A stretch of DNA of 64,000 nt from Symbiodinium kawagutii (taxonomy: Eukaryota > Sar > Dinophyceae > Suessiales > Symbiodiniaceae), in NCBI GenBank assembly GCA_009767595.1, contig VSDK01015324.1:7822-71821 (forward strand), read 5' to 3'. Made by a program: the position numbers and the translations under genes. Within the stretch, counting starts at the first letter, position 1, and the number at the start of each line of letters is the position of its first letter. Below the pieces are notes generated by a model. That model did not search any database and was not told the origin of the DNA. It was given only the letters and a program-made list of their open reading frames with translations. This document shows, piece after piece, positions 51,553-62,742 of the stretch.

Positions 51553-51656
51553 GTGACCTCCGAGCCTCAGTGGTTTCGCAGCAGAAGCAGCTGGATTCGC
51601 TGATCGATCGGGTGGCCCTGCTGCTGTCCTCCATGCACTCGGAGGCGCGGCGGTTG
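51553..51656 (+). CDS. Coiled-coil exon
   Basis: Opens after CCTTCAG, then G, and ends at GTTG before GTCC. Reads VVSQQKQLDSLIDRVALLLS. First of a run of plus-strand coiled-coil exons that continues to the window end. The donor is uncertain. Confidence 0.5.
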
Positions 51657-51939
51657 GTCCAAGGGACATGCCTTGAAGGGTGGTTCATAGTGGTGAGTGG
51701 ATCATGGTTTCTAGTGGTGAGTGAATCATGGAGAGAGAGTGGTGAGTGAATGATGATAGTTTCAAGTTGTTTCCTAAAACTCTCAGATTTTCCCAGTTTT
51801 GCGGCATTGAAATGCTGGGAATTGAAGTGATGTCTGCAGATTATGAGGCTCACTGATCTTCCAGGACCCTGGAAGGTCTCAAAACCTTGGTAGTTCAGTG
51901 GCTCCTTACCTTCGGATACCCATAGTGTCTACCCCCCAG

Positions 51940-52031
51940 CGCTGTCAGCCTCACGCCCTGAGGTGCTTCAAGATGTTCGAGCGGCCGTGGCATCACCTGA
52001 CTTCGAAGCCCGACTGGGGGAGATGACCAAG
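51940..52031 (+). CDS. Helical exon
   Basis: Opens after CCCCCCAG and ends ACCAAG before GTGGGC. Reads SRPEVLQDVRAAVASPDFEA. Ends phase 0, matching the next exon. Confidence 0.55.
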
Positions 52032-52274
52032 GTGGGCGAGGCGGGGCGAAGCCGGTGTCCTTGTTGAAGGGCGGTGGTGCAGTCGGAACTCAAATCATCA
52101 ACAAGGGGCAATCTTGACCTGTGGTGGATCTTCGCGCTGGCAAGTTTGCATCAGGACAAGGGAATGAAGGAGGGAGGAAATCAAGTGGTTTTGGGATGTC
52201 TTGGGACATCTTAAGGGGTGACAGAGACCGGATGACCATGTCGATGCCAAGCCTTGGGATCTCCATGGCTGCAG

Positions 52275-52353
52275 ATCTTGGACCAGCGCCTAGCTGAGCT
52301 TCGAGCCGAAGCTCAAGAAGTGCCCGAGGGAGTGAGGCCGGCGGCTATGGCAG
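52275..52353 (+). CDS. Coiled-coil exon
   Basis: Opens after GGCTGCAG in phase 0 and ends GGCAG before GTGGTC. Reads ILDQRLAELRAEAQEVPEG. Confidence 0.55.
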
Positions 52354-52719
52354 GTGGTCACTGGAAGAGTTCCCGATGTGGAAAGGTGCATGGGATCTGC
52401 ATAGGTTGATGGAATCTCAGTATATCTCAGTTACTTGATGTCAATCTGTGTGATTACTTGGCGACAAGCTCAGATGAAGTATGCTTTTTCGAGGGGACCA
52501 TCGGAATGATGATTGTTGGGCGCGCCACATTGCCCGGATGTGGTAGCTGGTGGGTGGTAATCCCATGCTGGACATATGGGGTGCAGCCGTCCCCCCTCAC
52601 TGACTCGGCAAATTACTAATCTTATCGAGCAGTTTGCGATGGAAGTTTCATGTTGCATCCTTGTGGCTAGATGGGGGGGGGGAGCTACCATGAGTGCCAG
52701 TTCACCAAATGGTAGTGTG

Positions 52720-52793
52720 GCAGGTGGCTTTAAACTTTTTCTATTTTCCGAAGGTAAGTATGAACAAATAGGGGGTTGAAACCACCAACCAGT
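52720..52793. repeat. Family B element, shortened
   Basis: GGTGGCTTTAAACTTTTTC at the left, GGTTGAAACCACCAACCAG at the right. Its left end places GT directly after GTGGCAG of an open segment. Confidence 0.55.
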
Positions 52794-52891
52794 AGTTAAT
52801 TGAGGCCTATGAATCTTGTCCTCCGATGATCATTGCGGATCTTCCGTTGGCCAGGGCTGTAACCTGCCGTCGGGGGATAGCCCCACGCCAG

Positions 52892-52933
52892 GATGCTGCA
52901 GGAGGAACTCAGCAGGGTCGAGGAGCCAGGGAG
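52892..52933 (+). CDS. Short coiled-coil exon candidate
   Basis: Opens after CGCCAG, then G, and ends GGGAG before GTGAAG. Reads MLQEELSRVEEPG. Another frame is open as well. Confidence 0.35.
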
Positions 52934-53100
52934 GTGAAGCCCGCCGTATGGCGGGGTTCTCAAGCCATAGGCGACCCCCCAAAAATGGTTGGTTTATTAT
53001 GGTTTATGACCAATTTCAACCATTTGGGCAGTTTCAAGAGTGAGTGATTAATATGGTTTATCTTGGTTTATTATTACTATTATTGTTGTTATTATGGTTA

Positions 53101-53170
53101 TTATATGTTATTATATGTTATTATATGTTATTATATGTTATTATATGTTATTATATGTCATTATATGTCA
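53101..53170. repeat. Satellite with 10-bp unit TTATATGTTA
   Basis: Seven tandem units, the last two with TCA in place of TTA. Confidence 0.95.
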
Positions 53171-53267
53171 TTATTGTTGTTGATGGTTCATGGTTATTCA
53201 ACAAACTGGATGATTGGGGGGAACCATGAGGGTGAGGGACCTTTGCTTTGAGAAACGCGCAAATGCA

Positions 53268-53282
53268 CAGAGAGAGAGAGAG

Positions 53283-53320
<38 letters not shown>

Positions 53321-53327
53321 ATAGATC
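53268..53327. repeat. (GA)n(GATA)n microsatellite
   Basis: GA run followed by perfect GATA units. Confidence 0.95.
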
Positions 53328-53577
53328 GAACTTTCTCCATATATATCAATGTTCATTCACATGTCAAATATATATTCCATCTTACTGCGGCTTGATTTCG
53401 ATTCTAAACTCTCCCAGCTTCACATTGATTTCTCGCTGCTTGTGACTTCTGTCCCATGACCAACTCTGAGACACCCTGCGCCTGGGCGCAGGAGAAGATG
53501 ATTGGTTTAGACGAACGTTGCTGTGGTTGCGATGCTGTGGGCCAACCACGGAAACCAACGACGTTGGTTAATCATAG

Positions 53578-53692
53578 GGTGATTTCTCAGGGGTACCCTA
53601 TGGTACCCCCAAGTCATGCAATATTATGTGACCTTGACAGGAATCAACCAACCATTCTTGGGGTACAGAGCCTTATTTTGCGAAACCACCCT
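53578..53692. repeat. MITE-like element, family A
   Basis: GGTGATTTCTCAGGGGTACC at the left, TTATTTTGCGAAACCACCC at the right. Confidence 0.6.
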
Positions 53693-54711
53693 ATAAGTTG
53701 ACTCCAGCAACAAGGTGTGAAAAGGTGAGCAATTCATAGCAGGCTGCAGCCCTGGCCGAGATTTCTTCAGCAGTTGGAATCCTGGCCAGTTGAGAGTGAA
53801 AAAAAACAGACGGAGAAAGAGAGCTACCATAATAGCTGGTGCTGGCAGAGAAAGGGGCCCTCATGGTGGGAAAGTGACCCAGGAAATCCCCCCAATGTCC
53901 CGGTGCAGTTTTCGATTTCTCGATGCTTTCCCATTTGCATTTTCTGAAAATTCTTGAGAGAGAGAGAGAGCATCACGTAGACCCAAATCAGTTTGTGTTG
54001 GTTGATGTCATTCTTTTGTCTAGCTTTTTTTCTTAGTTTCAGATTTGGAGCAGGCCAGCTAACAAACATGTCGTTACATTTGTTGGTCAAATCCTTTGCC
54101 TCCCTTGTGAAAACTGCACCCATTTGTTTGTCAAGTCCCCGGTTTCGACCTCACAGTCGTTGGTCCAACGTTTCTAGTCATGGCCCTGTGAAATTCAGGC
54201 AGATTCCAAGGATCAATGACCAAATTATGGAAGCGAGCCTTTAGTAATTTTCAGGGGCTCAACGAACAGCAGCAACCAATGAGTTGAAGTCGAAGATTGG
54301 GCACTCCCATGCCCCGCACACTAGGCAGTCGACTAATGATGGTGGGAATTCTTGGGACTGAAACACGCGTGACACCGGTGCCAACATGGCGCCGGCACCC
54401 TCGAACAGAGTATGCTGGACTTGTTTTGACGCCACCGCGACGTCACCCTTGAACAGAGTAGGTTGAACTTGTTTGGACCACTTTGGACCCCGGTCCTTAC
54501 TTGGCATCCTTGCCCAAACCTTAATGATCTTAAGGCTTCAACCAAGATTTCGAGAAGATGCAAAGCTTGGTCACAGAAACTGGGACTTGCAGCAGGAGGG
54601 GGAAGGATAGGGAGACGTGGTTTGTACGACATGATTTGGGTATGGCCTCCTGCTTGACAATTGCAGGATTGCTGGTCACCTCACTGTATAGCATAGGGTC
54701 CAAGCCAATGA

Positions 54712-54827
54712 TACTACCCTTTGGTAATCTAACATGGCCATGGAAAATCCACCAATTATTGATGGTTTCCCTGGGTTTCTCTAGAACATGGTGTTTTCCC
54801 ATTGCTATGTTAGATTACCGGAGTGTA
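54712..54827. repeat. MITE-like element, family D, copy 2
   Basis: TTTGGTAATCTAACATGGCC at the left pairs with the complement of ATTGCTATGTTAGATTACC at the right. Confidence 0.8.
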
Positions 54828-56610
54828 ATGGTCCCAACCAAAGTGCTGAGCATTTGCTCATAGAGAACTTCCAACTTGGAGATTTTTGAAGCCGTTTTCG
54901 TGGCATGGTTGAGATGATATTTGGTTTTGACCTTGGAGTGGCCATCAAGTGATCAAGAGGGACACCCACACAGAAACCAAGACATGGGACATTTTACACA
55001 CCCAGTATGTAAATCTTCCAAGGGTTTGGTACGTTTGGTAAATTTAGTGTCTCAAAGATTCTCAACTTTTTTGATTATAATTCGAAGTTGAGAAGCCATC
55101 CCGCAACTGCGGTTATGACTGTGTAGCTCTTGTCTTTAAACTGTGAGGCAGGGCTTCGGCTCCCTTGGAAGGAACAAGATACAACCAAAATATTTTGCCC
55201 AAGATGGTATATATACATATGTATATATATATATATACATAAATAAAATCAAGCAAAAATAGTATATATATATATAAATTACATATGGAAGAATTAGTAT
55301 CTGCTATTATTGTCTGGAAGAATAGTTCGAACAAGAATCGAACCCACAACGATAAGTTGCAGTTTCTTCGTTGGGATCGACTGAAAAGCAGGGAATGTTC
55401 TTAACGACAGCGACGTGAGGGGCTCGTCTAGCAATAGTTGCAGCATCCAGCAGTTGCCTCCAGCGAAGTTGAGGGAGGTGCGATTTCAGGACATGTTGGC
55501 GCAAACTTCTTGGACCCTGACAAGAAGTCATTCAAAACGGGCCATGTGTTGCAGTCTAGCATCCGGTTCGCATAATTCACTTCGGGTACAGATGGCACCA
55601 TTGAAGGGGCTTCTTCCTGCTGCCTTGCCATGCTGAGACTGCCCAGGACAGCTTGATGTCAGTGCATGACCGCTTCACTTCCGAGCTAGAAGGCCAGCAT
55701 CAACGGTCCAAGCAGCAGTCATGTTAGACCCATAGAATTCCATAGATCCATTGGACCACCCTGCAATTTGGAAGAAATCACCCGCTTTTCTTGGGGGAAA
55801 CGGAACCGGGGTGGATGCTACGTGCCACCTCTGATCCTGGATGACATAGCAACAATCTTCCAGGCGTCGTCACGGAGCTTAAGAAGTTGGAAGGTCGCCT
55901 GGGTTCTGCGGAAACCGTCCCTAGGCATCCAGGGGAAACATGGGGCGGAAGCAGTGGGGCGGGGTTGAACTCCAGAAGTTCCTCCTCCCATTAGGAGGTG
56001 GAGAAGGTTCATGGAAGTTCATGATTTTATTGATGAATTGTGAATGTTTGAGAATGATGAGTTTTAGAAGGATGTAAAGGGGTGAATTGATTGTTCCGAT
56101 GATTCCTGGCCAATAAAGGTCGTTCGTGGGGCATAGTGCCACTTGGACTGAAGGAGTTTAGCACAACCTGTGGTGCAAATCACCAGCAAGCAATAGTATG
56201 TAGAAGTACACAGTGTATTTGCACTAGCTGCACGGGTAGTTGAAGGGAATATCATCCTGCATCCAAGCATTGAACTTCATGGGCACGAGAGACTTCACTG
56301 CTAATTTGGGTATGTTGACTATTGGTTCTGATTGGCGACTGTTTTTTGGTACAATCCTCGCCGCAAATCTTTGTTTTTGACTGGGCTCCACTACTTTTTG
56401 CGCTGCCAGCAGCGACCAATCTTCAGGCTTTGTCAGCATGAGTTGAACCATTGTTTCCCTATTATTAACCATTGTTTCCCTAGTATTGCTGGTGATTATC
56501 CACCATTGGTTGGTTGATTGATATTGACCCATAGCCAGTTGACTCAATTCCCATGATGTTTCCTGCAAGCGACCTTTGGACGACCATTTTTGCGATTTTT
56601 GGCCGCTGAG

Positions 56611-56706
56611 GACTTGGGACTTCTCTCAGATGAGGACTTGGAAATCGCTTGCAAAGAGGCGATCCAGGCAGAAGCCAACGCATTGAGAAGCGAGTTCCCC
56701 AAATTT
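56611..56706 (+). CDS. Helical exon, 32 codons
   Basis: Opens after CCGCTGAG, then G, and ends AAATTT before GTGGGG; phase 0 at both ends. Reads DLGLLSDEDLEIACKEAIQA. Acidic, helical. No family recognised. Confidence 0.55.
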
Positions 56707-57090
56707 GTGGGGCCGTATTTTGTCACCTGGCACAACTTGGCGATATTCCGTGCTTGAAACTTTGAACCGTTTTTTTTCCTTCCTTCTTTTAGCTGTTTTG
56801 ATGAGAGTCAAGGTAAAGAAATACGGAACAGCATCGCGCGCCACCTCCAAATGCTGCACCCACAGGGTACGTGGTACCCTCATGTCGCAGGGTTTTTCTT
56901 CGGCCAGGTTAACGACCAATTGATTTCATTGGTTGTTAAACATCAATTTCTCATTGATTTATTTCTGGTGAATGCGGCCTTCCAATGGCCAGCAAGTGCA
57001 GAAATCCCTGAATATGTCTTGCAGGGATCATGGGCAAACCCTCTGGAGGCTCAAGCAAAAGAGATGCATGCTGTGGCACAGTGCCTGCAG

Positions 57091-57206
57091 GGGACGCGAC
57101 CCAGCAGCACTCAGGACCAGGCGGCCACGCGCATCAGCGCTTTGGAGGACCAAGTGCAGCGTGAGCACAGCGACTTGTTGCTGGCTCTGCAGGCTGCCGC
57201 CAGTGG
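57091..57206 (+). CDS. Coiled-coil exon
   Basis: Opens after CCTGCAG, then G. Reads ATRISALEDQVQREHSDLLL, a clear heptad pattern. A GC donor at 57,193 would keep phase 0; otherwise it ends near GTGACC. Confidence 0.5.
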
Positions 57207-57240
57207 AGTGACCTGGCTACGATGAAAGGTGGGACATGGT

Positions 57241-57286
57241 GCTACGGTTGGGTGGTGCTACGGTTGGGTGGTGCTACGGTTGGGTG
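57241..57286. repeat. 16-bp tandem repeat, three units
   Basis: GCTACGGTTGGGTGGT repeated about three times in an intron. Confidence 0.95.
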
Positions 57287-57316
57287 AGTTCCAGAGGTGG
57301 TTTCCCATCTCCCCAG

Positions 57317-57490
57317 GAGATGGAGCTTCCATGGCTGAGGTGCAAGAGGATGACCGAGCTCTCCAGAGAGATTGGGTCAAGCGAACCAAGGAGGACTTAA
57401 GGCGAGCCGCCACCCTGCTGCCTTCATCCGACGGTCCAGGCGGACGAGGTCCACATGTTGCGAACCCAATATCGACACGACTGCGGTCAA
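57317..57490 (+). CDS. Charged helical exon
   Basis: Opens after CTCCCCAG, then G, and is open up to GTCAA before GTATGT. Reads MAEVQEDDRALQRDWVKRTK. A shorter second frame near the end (ADEVHMLRTQYRHDCGQ) also fits the same donor, so the 3' part may be read differently. Confidence 0.45.
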
Positions 57491-57746
57491 GTATGTTCAA
57501 GTTATGATGACGAAGAAGAACATGATAAACCATTGGCTAACATGGTAACAAGACGATAAAAAACAAAACATGAAGAGAGTCATGACAGAGCCAGCAGTGA
57601 TGTTGATGAGCTGTTGACCGATGTTGATGTCATCTCTGTCGCAGTCTTTGTCGCTAGCCCTTCTCGTCGTTGTGATGTCGTTGTGATTGTTGTCGCTGCG
57701 CCTTGCCAGCCTGGCTCCACAGTGGGCCTTTTTTCCTCGCGAGTGG

Positions 57747-57870
57747 TGGTTCCTCAAGCCATAGGGGTACCCGAAATATCCCGAAATCATCCTTCATACA
57801 GACCGTTTATAGTGATAAATGATGATAAATGCATATAAATGCACCATAGCTTTGGGGGTAACTTCTAAGC
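57747..57870. repeat. Family A element, diverged
   Basis: GGTGGTTCCTCAAGCCATAG at the left, GGGGGTAACTTCT at the right. Confidence 0.5.
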
Positions 57871-58288
57871 AACTCCCATGTATTGAATGATATTTTTCAG
57901 TGCTTCCGTTGTTGTTTCTGCTCCTGATCTATTTGTGGGTGGAAGATGAGACCTGGCCGCTAGGCTGAGTCAAGCTGGGATTCGGGTGGAAGCTAACCCA
58001 CTATGGGGTGACCACCTAAGCGATTTTCATGGGCACAAATGGATGTGCACGGGTGGACATCCTGTAGGCAAATGCAGCTGAGGCCTCACAATCATGTAAA
58101 CAGCTGAGGTATGCTGAGGTGTTCAGACGTAGTGACCCCATGATCCCTGGCACAGGTTCCCAAAAGCATCCCCGGAGAAAAAATCATCAGAGAAAATCAG
58201 AGAAACACTTTTCTGCTCGTAATGATGGATTATATACCCGCATGGCATGAACCCCCCAAGTTATCTGCCCTCCTCTCCGGTGTTGCAG

Positions 58289-58438
58289 GCAGCAAAGCGA
58301 GGACATCTCCGCCCTGTCCCGGCAGATGTCTGAGATAAAAAGTTGGCAAAGCAGTGCCATGGAAGATGCCAAAATCCTCCGGCTCGAAGCCAAGCAGAGA
58401 GAGGAGGACTGGGCAGCGGGCAGAATGCTTCAACACCT
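58289..58438 (+). CDS. Coiled-coil exon, about 50 codons
   Basis: Opens after GTGTTGCAG, then G, and ends at CACCT before GTGACT. Reads SEDISALSRQMSEIKSWQSS and DAKILRLEAKQREEDW. Strong heptads. Confidence 0.6.
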
Positions 58439-58494
58439 GTGACTTGTTCAGAAGTTCCAAGGTTCGTTTGGTACATGCCAAGTAGCAATGCACA

Positions 58495-58556
58495 TGCGCA
58501 CACACACATAGACACACACACACACATACACACACACATGTGCACACACACATGTG
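58495..58556. repeat. (CA)n microsatellite
   Basis: CA runs broken by TGTG. Confidence 0.95.
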
Positions 58557-58759
58557 CAATGCGCAGATTTACATTATCATGTGTTCAGATTTGCCATTTG
58601 CAGTGTGTCAGGATGTGTTTTTATGCGTGATGCAATGCAAGAGGCACCACATAGCAGAAGCTGATCTGACTTCCGACCAGGAAGCATTTCCGGATCTTTT
58701 CAAGCAATGACCGGCTGAAGATGTTTTCAGTCATAAGTGGACTTTGTTTTTGGATGCAG

Positions 58760-58812
58760 GAGACCCGTGGCAGTGTGCAGCACTTGGAGAAGCAGCTGGC
58801 TTCCACCAACGG
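58760..58812 (+). CDS. Short coiled-coil exon
   Basis: Opens after GGATGCAG, then G. Reads ETRGSVQHLEKQLASTN and then meets a possible GC donor. Confidence 0.45.
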
Positions 58813-59098
58813 CAGGCGTGGCTTCGGGTGCTGCGTCCTATGCTGTCACCATGATTCACCTAAGGGTCCTAGTTGTGCCATGTTCGTGGCTACAGTTGTC
58901 ACGCATGAGTTGGAAGATTTCACAATTGCTTGGACTGTCTTTATCCTGGCTTACGGTGCTGGCTAGAAGTAGTACTATTTGGTAGGTATGTTTGTCGCCA
59001 TTTTGGATAGCCTTTGAATGTATCATCACCAATCTATCATAGTCTGTCGGTTTTTTCGCTTGACAGCAATGAAGCACAAGTGGACGGGGCCGGAGCAC

Positions 59099-59204
59099 AG
59101 CCATCAGGTTGTGCCAACTAGAAGAGCAGCTGAAGGCCGACTCGGTGGAAAAGAGGCTCCTGGCAATGGAAGAATTGCTGCAAGGCAACGAGTCGGAGAG
59201 TAGC
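59099..59204 (+). CDS. Coiled-coil exon
   Basis: Opens after GAGCACAG. Reads LCQLEEQLKADSVEKRLLAM followed by EELLQGNESES. Strong leucine heptads. The donor is not certain. Confidence 0.55.
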
Positions 59205-59646
59205 TGCGAATTTTTGTGGACGCAGCAAGCTGCATTTTTCAATGGTCGGGTGTAAGATACCGCCTGATGCATGTTGGGTGGTCGAAATTAGCATCATCCA
59301 CGTTCCTTTTTGGGGTGGCCAGCGGTGTGGTGACAACAGCCCGGACCACCCGCAGCACCTGTTTGCTTTGAATATTCCGTCACGGTCATGTCAGGCATGG
59401 ACGAGATGAAAGCAGTGGCTCCTCGGATTGAGGTCATGATGGGGGCTGCAACAGGTGGGTGCCATGTTTGGAGTCGCCGGGAGGCGCACTTAATGACATG
59501 GAGACGGGTCTGAAACGGAATCGCAGCAAAAATCTGCACGAAAAATAAATAGATCACAACTATACAACAACCAAAAATGAATAGATCTGAATAGATATGA
59601 CTAGATCGCAACTATATAACCCCTACACACCCCCACCAACCTACAG

Positions 59647-59795
59647 GACTGGTACTAACAGCTGCACCTGCGCCTGCTTTCGAGGAGCAGCTGTCAGAGG
59701 AGGCCCTGAAACCCAAGGACTTCCAGCAGTCCAGGGACTTGGAAGAGGATGGCCTTGGAGGAGAAAGTGGATTTGGTGGTTCAAGATCTCAAGAG
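59647..59795 (+). CDS. Exon with both borders, acidic
   Basis: Opens after ACCTACAG, then G, and ends CAAGAG before GTGGGG; ends phase 0. Reads AFEEQLSEEALKPKDFQQSR then a Gly-rich end. An alternative frame near the 3' end gives a coiled-coil (MALEEKVDLVVQDLK). Confidence 0.45.
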
Positions 59796-60905
59796 GTGGG
59801 GTGATGGGGAGGGGGAGTGGGGATGAGGTGGGGAGGGCCCTGTGGGGAGGGCCCGCGCCAGCACCAGGAGCCGTGTATGTGTGCCGGGTCGCAGTGACAT
59901 CTGCCCAATCCTCCACCTGTCTGTGGTGATATCGGCATAGGTCCGCCATCACCAGCATTACCATCACCAAATGCTAGCGGTGGATTCCCGAAAACGATCA
60001 ACTCCTTTGATCAAGGATGAACCATGATGAGCCGAAGACATTTCCATCCTTTTTGATATCCTTTTACGCCAATCTGCTGCCCACAAGAACATACCTGATC
60101 CGTGATGACACGCGTGTGTGTTCTATGTGTGGTTCTAGGCGTAGCGAGTGAGACCACGGAACGCCTGACGGTGAAACACTTCCTGTGCAAATCCAGCTGC
60201 CGGGGATGTTCCTAGTCGGCCTTGTGCTTCTCTTCAATCAGTCCTTGTTCTCCTATCTTTGTTGGTTTAACCATCAACTAATGATGATTGATGGTGAATA
60301 ATTAATCACCAATGGTTTGCCATACTCTTCTATCAACCATTGATGATTCATCAGCCATTACGGGTACCGGGTACCATCTTGATGTCTACGTGATATTCAC
60401 CATGGGCGCTTACCAGGAGCATGGTGCGATTATTTGCATGGCTGTTCCTTGCTGTTGCGCCAGTTCGGTTTTCTGCATTTTTTGATATTTTTGGGAATAT
60501 AAAGGTCATCACAGATCACTACTAACAGATTGAGTTCAGCCAGGTTTGTCAAAAGACGGCAGTCAATTCCATGCCGCTTATTGTATTCCTACATGACTGG
60601 GTACTGTCTCCAGTAGTAACCTCCATCCCAGTGCGAAACCCTGGCCAAAAAAGTGCTCTCCATCATTGACATGCCAGTCAACTACTCAAACTTAGACTTC
60701 TACCAGGTTCTACCAGGTTCTTTACTAGCAATCTCAACCACTAAACCTTAGACTCCTACCAGGTTCTACCAGCTGGTAGGCACCTCTGGTACAAGTTCTA
60801 CCAGGTCAAACCCGGTCCTGCCAGGTCCTGCCAGGTCCTGCCAGGTCCTGCCGGTCAAGCTACTAAACTTCTGCCAGGTTCTACCAGGTCCTGCGCTTGC
60901 GCCAG
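59796..60905. other. Intron-like, with 10-bp repeats
   Basis: Unassigned sequence. TACCAGGTTC repeats at 60,701-60,720 and CCAGGTCCTG-type units at 60,811-60,850 lead up to the next exon. Confidence 0.5.
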
Positions 60906-61040
60906 GCAGTTGGAAACGCAGATCCACCAGCTGACGACGATTCCCCGGGAGGAGGTCCCCCAGCAACAAAGGCCGGAACCCGGGGGCGCCAATGGGCACC
61001 CAGGGCAGCCCAGGGCACCCCTGCAACGGCAGTCTTCCGA
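60906..61040 (+). CDS. Exon, Gln/Pro-rich
   Basis: Opens after TTGCGCCAG, then G. Reads QLETQIHQLTTIPREEVPQQ then a Pro/Gly-rich tail, open to TGA at 61,042-61,044; a GT at 61,041 could be the donor. Confidence 0.5.
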
Positions 61041-61553
61041 GTGATGACTTGGCAGTCAGCGATTCCATGATGTTCCATGTCTTGTTTTTTTTAAAATCTT
61101 TTTTGGGGAACTTATAAACAAAATTAGACAAACAGCCATTGACATTGATCATTGGCATATCAATGACATCTTGCGCATGGCAAAGTTCGTACAGCTTGCC
61201 ATGTCTGCCTTGCGCAGCCTTGGTGACTTGGTGATTTGGATCTCTTGTGCTGGTCATCAGTGCCAGTTCGGTGGCGATACCCGAGGTCCCAGCAAGCTGA
61301 TGCTTCAGCTGATGACTGGCCAGCAAGTTAGGAAAAACCAAGCATGAAAACCCTTGCAATTAGTTCATGCATTTTAACTTATAATACGTGGTCATTATGT
61401 CATACCATTTTTTTACTTGAACTCATTAAAGTGAAGCCAAGTACAGGCAATTGTTGGGCATTTTCATACCATCCAAAAACGACAAACTCAAATTCAGTTC
61501 AATCTGAGGGTCTTGGACTGAGAGAAATCAGTTCACCTGAAATGACCAGCCCA

Positions 61554-61746
61554 AGTGGGGCCCACAAGGTGGGCCCCACTAAGTAGTTGGTTAAGATTCG
61601 CCATTTAACAAGCTGGTTATATCATGTTATATCTACCATTTGCCTAAGAGTTACCCTAGTCATGAGCCAATTATATCTACCACAAGTAGTTACCCTAGTC
61701 ATGAGCCAACAAATCGCTAACGTTTCGGGGGCCCGGTCCCTTGTAG
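61554..61746. repeat. Family F element, ending at an exon
   Basis: Left end GTGGGGCCCACAAGG with its own inverted partner GGTGGGCCCCAC. Right end GGGGGCCCGGTCCCTTGTAG. Contains two copies of TTATATCTACCA...CATGAGCCAA. The final AG is the acceptor of the next exon. Confidence 0.65.
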
Positions 61747-61856
61747 GGCCTGCCAGGTTGGAGAAGAGCCTGGAGCAACGGCTCCAGGAGGGACACTCCA
61801 AGCAACAGCACCTCTTGGCAGATCTCCGAGATGACTTGGACGCCCGGGTGGGACAG
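61747..61856 (+). CDS. Coiled-coil exon starting at a repeat end
   Basis: Opens after CTTGTAG, then G, and ends GGACAG before GTGCGC. Reads ARLEKSLEQRLQEGHSKQQH and LLADLRDDLDARVGQ. Its acceptor AG belongs to the end of the family F element. Confidence 0.6.
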
Positions 61857-62087
61857 GTGCGCCGCTGAAGGCGGCTGGATGACGGTGCTGGTGCTGGTGG
61901 TGGTGGTGGTGGGATGAGGTCAGTTACAGGTGGGATGAAGTCACAGCCAAGTCATGCCAAGTCTGGAGAATCCAACGCCACTTCGCAATGGGTTTCCTCT
62001 CCCAAGTTGGGAGAGTGTGGTGTTCAGGGTATCGATCCAGGCTCTGGCATCAGCAGCTACATGCTGTTGGCAGATGGCACCGCCCAG

Positions 62088-62153
62088 GTCCAAAGACAAG
62101 GGGATGAGATGCGCGGAGAATTGGAGCTGAAGAGCCTTGGAGAACAAGAAAAG
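62088..62153 (+). CDS. Coiled-coil exon, 22 codons
   Basis: Opens after CCGCCCAG, then G, and ends GAAAAG before GTGATG; phase 0 both ends. Reads VQRQGDEMRGELELKSLGEQ. Confidence 0.5.
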
Positions 62154-62334
62154 GTGATGCTACCCGGTTTGAAGCAACGGGAGAGGCACATCTCCGGTGT
62201 TATAACGAATAACCATTATATAATTGTTATATAGCAAAAAGAGAGGATTATAATTAAGTATTGGTTAAGCAATCAAGTAGCAATCATGGTTAAACAATGA
62301 AGTATTTTGTTGCCCTGGACTTTCTACTGGACAG

Positions 62335-62477
62335 CCCTCACCGTGAGGATTGAAAAACGACACTCTTCGGTTGAGACGTCCATCGAAGACTTGAAGCACC
62401 AGATCGAGAACCTGAGCGCGCAACAGCGAAGCGCCACTGGGCCAAAACCTGCCAGGCTGGATTCGCTGGATGTCTTG
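62335..62477 (+). CDS. Coiled-coil exon
   Basis: Opens after CTGGACAG and ends GTCTTG before GTTGCA. Reads HSSVETSIEDLKHQIENLSA. Ends phase 0. Confidence 0.55.
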
Positions 62478-62646
62478 GTTGCAAGTCTAGGCCCATATCC
62501 GCACCAAAGATATCTTACTTGATCTTGCTTGTCGTGTATGTTTCCCTTCTTGAAGAACAAGTATATTATAGTAGAATCCTACACTAAGATTAGATACAGG
62601 AAAAATACTTGGATTTAGCATGATATGAACAGCATATCCCAACCAG

Positions 62647-62742
62647 CAACCTGAGGTGAGCAAGAAACAAACGGATGACATCAAACAGCTTGGCACCGAC
62701 GTTGAGATCCGCATGGTGAAGGACCCAGAAAGCTCTGGTGAG
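62647..62742 (+). CDS. Coiled-coil exon, 32 codons
   Basis: Opens after CCAACCAG (or at GAG, then G, nine bases later) and ends GGTGAG before GTGCAC; phase 0 both ends. Reads VSKKQTDDIKQLGTDVEIRM. Confidence 0.55.

Larger units (their letters stand above)
53328..56610. other. Repeat-rich, no clear gene
   Basis: Contains a family A copy (53,578-53,692), a family D copy (54,712-54,827), an AT microsatellite (55,209-55,280) and a family C remnant (56,444-56,536). Open segments at 54,540-54,640, 55,430-55,560 and 55,770-55,960 are ambiguous between strands. Confidence 0.4.

Noticed and set aside
55320..55350. tRNA-like T arm on the minus strand (GTGGGTTCGATTCTTG)
   Set aside because: The bases around GTTCGATT do not form the T stem and no acceptor stem or anticodon arm is found.
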